A DNA stretch of 5,261 bases. Origin: Betaproteobacteria bacterium (lineage in GTDB: Bacteria > Pseudomonadota > Gammaproteobacteria > Burkholderiales > Rhodocyclaceae). The notes beneath the pieces are model-generated. The model was not told the DNA's origin. It did no database searches and was given only the letters and a program-made list of their open reading frames with translations. Of this stretch, positions 1-4,273 are shown piece after piece. Both the position numbers and the translations under genes were made by a program. The stretch lies in assembly GCA_028065725.1 (NCBI GenBank), contig JAPTVL010000314.1:1-5261 (forward strand), in the 5' to 3' direction. Position 1 is the first letter of the stretch. Every line of letters begins with the position of its first letter.

Positions 1-56
1 TGATGACCATGGGCAAGATCGACATCGCCGCCATCGAGGCGGCGCGCCGCGGCTGA
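1..56 (+). CDS. C-terminal end of a probable PhnB-like VOC family protein (partial)
   Basis: Only the last 17 codons are present, read in the frame whose codons begin at base 3 and ending at TGA 54-56. The visible tail is MTMGKIDIAAIEAARRG. A hydrophobic/basic stretch followed by K-x-D-I-A-A-x-E-x-A and a final G is what I recall at the C terminus of PhnB-like (COG2764, formerly labelled 3-demethylubiquinone methyltransferase-like) VOC proteins. These are small metal-dependent-fold proteins of mostly unknown substrate. The gene lies 42 bases upstream of the RibD-C gene on the same strand, so the two are probably co-transcribed. The assignment rests on a short tail and is tentative; that a gene ends here is more certain than its family. 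Confidence 0.5.
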   Translation, partial: MTMGKIDIAAIEAARRG

Positions 57-87
57 GGCTTTGTTCGATCCGGTATCCGAGCAAGCG

Positions 88-92
88 GGAGG
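88..92 (+). promoter_or_regulatory. Shine-Dalgarno site for the RibD-C family gene
   Basis: A perfect GGAGG lies six bases upstream of the ATG at 99 and is part of the longer purine run GGGAGGAG (87-94). It is one of the best ribosome binding sites in the window and fixes the start of the following gene. Confidence 0.75.
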
Positions 93-98
93 AGCAAG

Positions 99-728
99 AT
101 GAGCAAAGTCTTCGTCAACATCGGACTCAGCCTCGATGGCTGCATGGCGCCGGAAGGCATGACCATGGGCAAGCCCGAGCACATGAACTGGGGCGCGAAA
201 TGGGGCGCGCTGATGGGCTGGCTGGTCAGGCAGCAGGCTTTCCGCGACCACCTCGGGCTCGGCCCGGGCGGCGAGACCGGCGCGGTCAATGATCTTGTCC
301 GCAGCACCATGGAACGCACCGGCGCCAGCATCATGGGCAAGCGCATGTTCGACCAGGGCGAGGTCGCCTGGCCGGAGGAGGCGCCGTTCCACACCCCGGT
401 CTACGTCCTGACCCATACGAAACGCGAACCCTGGGTGCGCCCCGGCGGGACGACCTTCCACTTCATCACCGACGGGCCGCAGCGCGCCCTGGAACTGGCC
501 CGGGCATCCGCAGGCCATCGTGATGTTCGCATCGCCGGTGGCGCGGACGTGATCCAGCAGTACCTGAACCTGGACGTCGTCGACGAGCTGGAAATCGCCC
601 TGGCGCCGGTGCTGTTCGGCGGCGGTCGGCGTCTGTTCGAGTACTTGCGCGAGCCCGCGTCGCGGTTTCGTATCGACCGGGTGCTGGATGGCCCGGCCGC
701 CACGCACTTGCGCTATGTGCGCGCGTGA
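99..728 (+). CDS. Dihydrofolate reductase family protein (RibD C-terminal domain)
   Basis: Predicted cytosolic NAD(P)H-dependent reductase of the RibD-C/COG0262 family, 209 residues, about the usual length for stand-alone members. The natural substrate is unknown; many such proteins are annotated as dihydrofolate reductase without being the cell's folate enzyme. Family landmarks are in order: the N-terminal strand with SLDG (residues 11-14), an MGKRMFDQGE block (79-88) matching the usual MGR-x-T segment, ITDG (123-126), the nucleotide-binding IAGGAD (145-150), and the ELxxxxxPVLFGGGRRLF block (164-180). The region around residues 20-60 is rich in Gly and Trp and matches the substrate-side loop of this subfamily only loosely. 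The start at ATG 99 has a strong Shine-Dalgarno site. The TGA (726-728) overlaps an ATG at 728 that is in frame with the next gene, suggesting one transcript. No signal peptide or membrane segment is seen. Confidence 0.9.
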   Translation: MSKVFVNIGLSLDGCMAPEGMTMGKPEHMNWGAKWGALMGWLVRQQAFRDHLGLGPGGETGAVNDLVRSTMERTGASIMGKRMFDQGEVAWPEEAPFHTPVYVLTHTKREPWVRPGGTTFHFITDGPQRALELARASAGHRDVRIAGGADVIQQYLNLDVVDELEIALAPVLFGGGRRLFEYLREPASRFRIDRVLDGPAATHLRYVRA

Positions 729-784
729 TGGCGCTTCGTATTGCGCCGCGTGAGCCTGCCCAGAGCTGCTTCGGAAAACCTGAC

Positions 785-1378
785 GTGAAACCGCAATCCA
801 AGTCATCCACAACTCTGCCAGTTGAGCACTTTGAGCGACAGAAAGACTGGGCCAACTGGCTGGCTGAAAACCACGAATCGTCGCTTGGCGTGTGGGTGCA
901 GCTCGCCAAGAAGGGCAGCGATGCGCCGTCCGTTTCGTACGATGAGGCCGTCGAGATCGCGCTTTGCTACGGGTGGATCGATGGGCAAAAGCGGACCCTC
1001 AGCGAGCAATTCTGGCTTCAGAAATTCACTCGGCGCGCGGACAAGAGCGTCTGGTCGAAGATCAACAAGGACAAGGCGCTGGTTCTGATCGAAGCGGGAA
1101 GGATGAAACCTGCCGGGCTCCGGGAAGTCGAGCGCGCCAAGAGTGACGGGCGCTGGGAGGCAGCGTATGACTCGGCCAGCAAGGCCACAGTACCCAGCGA
1201 TTTCCAGTCCGCGCTGGACGGCAATGCGCGGGCCAAGAACTTCTTTGCCACGCTCGATGGCCGGAATCGATACGCCATTCTGTTCAGGATTCAAACCGCC
1301 AAGAAGGCCGAAACACGCGCGAAGAAAATTGCCCAGTTCGTACACATGCTGGAACGGCACGAGAAGGTGCATTCATGA
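785..1378 (+). CDS. YdeI/OmpD-associated family protein
   Basis: Soluble protein of 197 residues in the YdeI/OmpD-associated family (PF13376 type), sometimes named bacteriocin-protection protein; the biochemical role is not established. Visible landmarks are the N-terminal DWANWLAENH helix (21-30), the central block EALCYGWIDGQKRTL-like core (58-72), the basic FTRRADKSVWSKIN segment (81-94), EAGRMKPAG (103-111), and a C-terminal helical domain with ATLDGRNRYAILFRIQ (155-170) followed by a Lys/Arg-rich AKKAETRAKK helix (172-181). I chose GTG 785 because family members I recall begin with a short KPxSKSS-type leader just before this point and because a weak GGAAAA lies 8 bases upstream (771-776). 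The frame is open back to GTG 725 and ATG 728, and the latter overlaps the previous stop, so a 216-residue form is possible. Base composition is lower in GC (about 50-58% in sampled 60-base lines) than in the flanking genes. Confidence 0.87.
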   Translation: MKPQSKSSTTLPVEHFERQKDWANWLAENHESSLGVWVQLAKKGSDAPSVSYDEAVEIALCYGWIDGQKRTLSEQFWLQKFTRRADKSVWSKINKDKALVLIEAGRMKPAGLREVERAKSDGRWEAAYDSASKATVPSDFQSALDGNARAKNFFATLDGRNRYAILFRIQTAKKAETRAKKIAQFVHMLERHEKVHS

Positions 1379-1472
1379 CCCTTCGTCAACGCTGTCCGGT
1401 CGAGTGGGACAGGCACCGGAGGAAATGGCTATGAAGCATTCCAGACTCACCCGCAGCGAGGAAACCGCATGA
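1375..1472 (+). other. Two stop/start-overlapping mini-ORFs bridging the YdeI and DUF4256 genes
   Basis: The 90-base gap holds two tiny ORFs joined by ATGA overlaps. ATG 1375 overlaps the YdeI stop and reads 19 codons (MTLRQRCPVEWDRHRRKWL) to TGA 1432-1434. That stop overlaps ATG 1431, which has a strong GGAGGA (1418-1423) seven bases upstream and reads 13 codons (MKHSRLTRSEETA) to TGA 1470-1472, which overlaps the DUF4256 ATG at 1469. The second ORF, with its own good Shine-Dalgarno site, is the more credible. Neither peptide resembles a family I know. They may act only to pass ribosomes from gene to gene, or may be chance in a purine-rich leader. Confidence 0.35.
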
Positions 1473-2014
1473 AGCCCTTAGCCATGAATGCGCTGATCGA
1501 CACGCTGAAGGCCCGGTTCGAAAGGAACGCTCGGCGCCACGAAGGCCTTGCCTGGGAGCAGGTACAGGCCAGACTCGAAGTCGGCAAGGCGGCGCTCAAG
1601 TCTCTTGGCGAGATGGAGCGGACCGGCGGTGAGCCGGACGTGATCGGCCATGACAAAGAATCTGGCCAGTTCCTGTTCTGCGACTGCTCCGCGGAGAGTC
1701 CGGCAGGGCGCCGCAGCCTGTGCTACGACCGCCAGGCGCTGGACGCGAGGAAGGAGAGCAAGCCGAAAGGCTGCGCAGTGGAGCTTGCCGCCGCGATGGG
1801 TGTCGAACTGCTGACCGAGCAGCGCTACCGCACGCTGCAGCAGCTTGGCGAGTTCGATACCAGGACATCCAGTTGGGTCGCGACTCCTGATGATGTCCGT
1901 GCGCTGGGCGGCGCCCTGTTCTGCGATCGCCGCTACGGCAAGGTGTTCGTCTATCACAACGGGGCCGAGTCCTACTACGCCGCCCGCGGCTTCCGCGCCC
2001 TGCTGCGCGTGTGA
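1469..2014 (+). CDS. DUF4256 domain-containing protein
   Basis: A 181-residue soluble protein covering the whole of DUF4256 (PF14066), a conserved family of unknown function. The match is strong along its length: an N-terminal helix LIDTLKARFERN (9-20), MERTGGEPDV (49-58), an acidic/Cys block DCSAESPAGRRSLCYD (72-87), ELAAAMGVELLTE (105-117), FDTRTSSWV (129-137), and the very conserved C-terminal run from FCDRRYGKVFVYHNGAE to GFR (151-176). The many invariant polar residues suggest an enzyme or ligand-binding protein, but no reaction can be named. The ATG at 1469 is supported by GAGG (1458-1461) seven bases upstream and overlaps the stop of a 13-codon upstream ORF; ATG 1484 is a weaker alternative. 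It shares moderate GC content with the YdeI gene before it, and the two may have travelled together. Confidence 0.9.
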   Translation: MKPLAMNALIDTLKARFERNARRHEGLAWEQVQARLEVGKAALKSLGEMERTGGEPDVIGHDKESGQFLFCDCSAESPAGRRSLCYDRQALDARKESKPKGCAVELAAAMGVELLTEQRYRTLQQLGEFDTRTSSWVATPDDVRALGGALFCDRRYGKVFVYHNGAESYYAARGFRALLRV

Positions 2015-2063
2015 GCAGTTGAACCGGCGCCCGTCTCACCCAGCCAATCAGAGGAGCCTGCCC

Positions 2064-2471
2064 ATGCCCCGCACGATCATCGTCAGTCTTCCCGTCGCCG
2101 ACCTGAAGGCCTCCGTGGCGTTCTACACCGCACTCGGCTTCGTCATCAATCCGCAGTGCTCCGGCGAGACCGGCGCGCTCATGGCGTTGAGCGAGACGAT
2201 CAGCGTGATGCTGTTGACGCATGAACAATGGTGCTCGCTGACCGCGCGCCCGATAGCGCCGGCCAGCACGAGCGAAGTCGGACTCAATATCTCCTGCGAG
2301 ACACGCGAAGAGGTCGATGCCATGAACGAGGCGGCGGCCGCACACGGCGGGACGGCGGACATCAACCCCGTCGAGGACTTCGACTGGATGTATGGCCGCG
2401 ACTTCATCGACCCCGACGGCCATGTGTGGGGCCCGAAGTGGATGGACCTGTCCCAGATGCCGCCCGGCTGA
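2064..2471 (+). CDS. VOC family protein, lactoylglutathione lyase-like (COG3607 type)
   Basis: A 135-residue single-module-pair VOC protein (glyoxalase/bleomycin resistance/dioxygenase fold) with no signal peptide. Landmarks: an N-terminal strand and helix IIVSLPVADLKASVAFYTALGF (5-26), the SETISVMLLTHEQW strand region (43-56), EVGLNISC (71-78) opening the second beta-alpha-beta-beta-beta unit, the helix TREEVDAMNEAAAAHGG (80-96), and RDFIDPDGHVWGPKWMD (112-128). Family members are often annotated as glyoxalase-related, but substrate and metal use are unproven. The last motif has Gly where many VOC enzymes carry the C-terminal metal-ligand Glu (W-E/G-P), so glyoxalase I activity should not be assumed. 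The start at ATG 2064 follows GAGGAG (2051-2056) with a seven-base spacer. The reading frame is open further upstream, but that part overlaps the DUF4256 gene and does not look like VOC sequence. Confidence 0.9.
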   Translation: MPRTIIVSLPVADLKASVAFYTALGFVINPQCSGETGALMALSETISVMLLTHEQWCSLTARPIAPASTSEVGLNISCETREEVDAMNEAAAAHGGTADINPVEDFDWMYGRDFIDPDGHVWGPKWMDLSQMPPG

Positions 2472-2556
2472 CCGCGAGGGCGCTTGCTCGCACAAGGTAC
2501 GGGACCGCACCCGATGTGCGTAGCATCGGCCTCGGCGAATCGAAGGATGACGGTCG

Positions 2557-2652
2557 ATGAACGATGAGATGCATGCACTGTTCGGCGTCGGGCAGATCGG
2601 CCCGGCGTTGGCCGCGCTGCTGCCGGCCTCGGGGGATTGCCGCGCGTCATGA
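2557..2652 (+). CDS. Small ORF (31 aa) with Rossmann-like GxGxxG motif, possible gene remnant or leader peptide
   Basis: ATG 2557 is preceded by AAGGA (2543-2547) at nine bases and reads 31 codons to TGA 2650-2652, overlapping the ATG of the WYL regulator (2649) as ATGA. The peptide begins MNDEMHALFGVGQIGPALAA and continues LLPASGDCRAS. The segment ALFGVGQIGPALAALL fits a beta strand followed by G-x-G-x-x-G-x-x-x-A, the dinucleotide-binding start of NAD(P)-dependent Rossmann proteins, but the rest of such a protein is missing. It could be the 5' end of a deleted dehydrogenase/epimerase-like gene now serving as a translationally coupled leader, or a chance likeness in GC-rich DNA. I cannot tell which. 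Confidence 0.33.
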   Translation: MNDEMHALFGVGQIGPALAALLPASGDCRAS

Positions 2653-3374
2653 GCCGCACCGCCCGCCTGTTCCGCCTGATGGACGCGCTGCGCGCGCGGC
2701 GCCTGCCGGTGACCGCGGCGCAGCTCGCCGCGCAGTTGTCGGTGTCGGTGCGCACGGTCTACCGCGACGTGCAGACCCTGGTGGAGCTGGGCGCGCGCAT
2801 CGACGGCGGCGCGGGCGTCGGCTACGTGTTGCGCGCCGGGTTTTTTCTGCCGCCGCTCATGTTCGGCGAGGACGAGATCGAGGCGCTGGTGCTCGGCGCC
2901 CGCTGGGTGCAGGGACAGGGCGACGCGGAACTTGCCCGCGCGGCCGAGACGGTGCTGGCGAAGATCGCCACCGCCTCGCCCAAGGATCTACGCGACAGGA
3001 TGGCCGATACGGGCCTGTGGGCGCCCCGATTCAAGGAACCTGCGCAAAGGGTCCAGGGCCTGAGTGTCATCCGGGCGGCCATCCGCCGCGAGCGCAAGCT
3101 CGGCATCCGTTACACCGACGCGGCGAATGTCGCGACCGAGCGTGTGATCTGGCCGCTGGCGCTCGGCTTCTTCGAGGGCGCGCGGGTCGTCGCGGCCTGG
3201 TGCGAACTGCGCAGCGACTTCCGGCATTTCCGCGTCGACCGCATCGCGAGCCTGCGGGCGTTGGATGCCGCATTTCCACGCCCGCGCCGCGAGTTAGTCA
3301 TGCTCTGGGATCAGCACATGCAATCGAAGGCATCACGGGCCGATGCACCGGATCACGCTGCTGACAAAAGCTGA
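2649..3374 (+). CDS. YafY-type transcriptional regulator with HTH and WYL domains
   Basis: Cytosolic DNA-binding regulator of 241 residues, the usual size for the YafY/HTH_11-WYL family. The N-terminal winged HTH covers about residues 4-62, with a recognition helix around SVSVRTVYRDVQTL (31-44) and the wing GGAGVGYVLRAG (53-64). The linker FFLPPLMFGEDEIEALVLG (65-83) is typical. The WYL ligand-sensing domain follows (about 138-205), with RRERKLGIRYTDA (146-158), VIWPLALGFFEGARVVAAWCELR (166-188) and FRHFRVDRI (191-199). The ligand is unknown. The GST gene lies 55 bases downstream on the same strand, so GST is the most obvious target or partner by context. I chose ATG 2649, which gives the family-typical MSRTARLF start; TTG 2637 is an alternative four codons earlier. 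No strong Shine-Dalgarno site precedes 2649, but the overlap with the upstream 31-codon ORF would allow coupled translation. Confidence 0.92.
   Translation: MSRTARLFRLMDALRARRLPVTAAQLAAQLSVSVRTVYRDVQTLVELGARIDGGAGVGYVLRAGFFLPPLMFGEDEIEALVLGARWVQGQGDAELARAAETVLAKIATASPKDLRDRMADTGLWAPRFKEPAQRVQGLSVIRAAIRRERKLGIRYTDAANVATERVIWPLALGFFEGARVVAAWCELRSDFRHFRVDRIASLRALDAAFPRPRRELVMLWDQHMQSKASRADAPDHAADKS
2807..2846 (+). other. Terminator-like hairpin plus T-run inside the WYL regulator gene
   Basis: Arms CGGCGCG (2807-2813) and CGCGCCG (2832-2838) are perfect inverted repeats around an 18-base loop, followed two bases later by six T (2841-2846). This has the shape of an intrinsic terminator, though the loop is long. 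It lies at codons 53-66 of the regulator, where the T-run encodes two Phe residues in a conserved stretch, so protein coding may explain it entirely. Confidence 0.25.
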
Positions 3375-3376
3375 CA
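3360..3376 (+). repeat. Tandem GCTGACA direct repeat upstream of the GST gene
   Basis: GCTGACA occurs at 3360-3366 and again at 3370-3376, a ten-base period (one helical turn). The repeat overlaps the end of the WYL gene and sits about 55 bases before the GST start. A TACGAT (3388-3393) that could pass for a -10 element follows, but the spacing from either CTGACA (11 or 21 bases) does not suit a standard sigma-70 promoter. It could be an operator half-site pair; this is a suggestion only. Confidence 0.25.
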
Positions 3377-3429
3377 CGCGCGCTGCCTACGATGGTGCGA
3401 CCGAGGTCAACCCCGACGGAGCAAACACC

Positions 3430-4056
3430 ATGCGCCTGTACTACCACCCACAGTCCACTTGTTCACGCCGCGCCTTGCTGGCCGCCGCGCATCTCGATGC
3501 GCCGGTCGATTTGGTGATGGTGGACTTGTTTCGCGGCGAACACCGCACACCCGAGTTCCTGCGGCTCAATGCCAACCACAGGGTTCCGGTGCTCGACGAC
3601 GACGGCTTCATCCTCTGGGAATCGCATGCGATCATGCAATACTTGGCCGACAAGACGCCGCGGCAAACCGTCTATCCGACTGGGGTCCGCGAAAGAGCGG
3701 ACGTCAACCGCTGGCTGTTCTGGTGCGCGGCGCACCTAATGCCCGCGATCACCATCCTCAACTGGGAAAACAACATCAAGGGCCTGCTCGGCCTGGGCTC
3801 ACCCGATCCCGCCGAGGTCAAGCGTGGCGAGGAGCAGATGCGCGAATTCGGCGGCGTGCTCGATACCCACCTTGCGCAGCGCGCGTGGATCTGCGGCGAT
3901 GCGCTCACCCTGGCCGACTTCGCCATCGCCGCGCCGCTGGCCGACAGCGCGGCCGCCAGACTGCCGGTGGACGACCTCCTTCACGTGCAGCGCTGGTTCG
4001 CCGGCGTGCGCGTGCTCGATGCGTGGCAGGCCACCGAGCCGCAAAGCCCGCGCTGA
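3430..4056 (+). CDS. Glutathione S-transferase family protein
   Basis: Cytosolic GST of 208 residues, the normal length, predicted to conjugate or exchange glutathione on electrophilic substrates. The N-terminal thioredoxin-fold domain (1-78) shows MRLYYHPQSTCSRR with candidate active-site Ser9, Cys11 and Ser12, the cis-proline in NHRVPVLDDDG (49-59, Pro53), and the glutathione-binding Glu-Ser pair in LWESHAIMQYLAD (62-74, E64 S65). The helical C-terminal domain (about 88-200) contains ICGDALTLADFAIAAPL (154-170), with the N-capping box T-x-x-D at 160-163. The segment NWENNIKGLLGLGSPDPAEVKR (111-132) points to a theta- or beta-like bacterial subgroup, which I cannot fix further. The start at ATG 3430 follows GGAG (3418-3421) by eight bases. 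It sits just behind the WYL regulator, and a GC-rich hairpin spans its stop codon. Confidence 0.93.
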   Translation: MRLYYHPQSTCSRRALLAAAHLDAPVDLVMVDLFRGEHRTPEFLRLNANHRVPVLDDDGFILWESHAIMQYLADKTPRQTVYPTGVRERADVNRWLFWCAAHLMPAITILNWENNIKGLLGLGSPDPAEVKRGEEQMREFGGVLDTHLAQRAWICGDALTLADFAIAAPLADSAAARLPVDDLLHVQRWFAGVRVLDAWQATEPQSPR

Positions 4057-4070
4057 GCGGCGCGCGGGTT
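4045..4070 (+). terminator. Possible weak terminator at the end of the GST gene
   Basis: CCCGCGC (4047-4053) pairs with GCGCGGG (4062-4068) around an eight-base loop that contains the GST stop codon. A G-U and an A-U pair at the foot extend the stem to nine pairs. The stem is strong, but the tail is TTGGGGT rather than a real T-run, so efficient Rho-independent termination is doubtful. Confidence 0.35.
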
Positions 4071-4273
4071 GGGGTGATGCGATGGGTCGAGACCAGCCAC
4101 ACCCTCGCGCAGGGCTCGTAGGAGTGGTACAAGATCGGATCCGCACCTCAGTCCGGACCCGGCGCACTGGCGCGCCGGGCTGAAGTGCCCGCTGCTGGAT
4201 TGATGCCCGGCGCCATCGGCAAGCAGGTCCGGCCGCAGCCCCGCACGTCGTCGTCGCCATGCCCCGTCCACCC
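4057..4273 (+). other. 217-base gap between the GST and sigma factor genes
   Basis: No convincing gene is seen here; the longest local start-to-stop on this strand is 14 codons (4077-4121). The gap holds the foot of the GST-end hairpin, two short palindromes (CGGATCCG at 4136-4143 and GTCCGGAC at 4151-4158) and the three-part inverted repeat described separately. It should carry the promoter of the sigma gene, but I could not place a -35/-10 pair with confidence. No Shine-Dalgarno site precedes either candidate start of the sigma gene. Confidence 0.5.
4158..4213 (+). repeat. Three-arm inverted repeat able to form alternative hairpins
   Basis: CCCGGCGC (4158-4165) is complementary to GCGCCGGG (4172-4179), giving an 8-pair stem with a 6-base loop. 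The same middle arm, extended to 4180, also pairs with a second CCCGGCGC plus its preceding G (4205-4213), giving 9 pairs with a longer loop. Only one can form at a time. The element ends about 45-60 bases before the sigma factor start, so a leader switch is conceivable. Confidence 0.35.

Noticed and set aside
1596..2510. Open frame of 304 codons on the - strand
   Set aside because: It runs opposite both DUF4256 and the VOC gene, which are well supported. Its translation is Arg-rich without domains.
2484..2526. TTGCTC (2484-2489) and TAGCAT (2521-2526) as a promoter for the regulator
   Set aside because: The spacing is 31 bases, far from the usual 17, and no better -35 element stands at the proper distance from TAGCAT.
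2564..3364. Open + frame of 266 codons overlapping the WYL regulator
   Set aside because: It is the wrong frame of the regulator; the translation is Arg/Gly/Pro-rich, while the other frame has intact HTH and WYL motifs.
4085..4090. GGTCGA as an ECF42-like -35 element ahead of the sigma gene
   Set aside because: It differs from the TGTCGA motif I recall for this group and has no clear -10 partner at a suitable distance.
4077..4121. 14-codon ORF after the GST gene
   Set aside because: No good ribosome binding site, no coupling to a neighbour, and a peptide with no recognisable feature.
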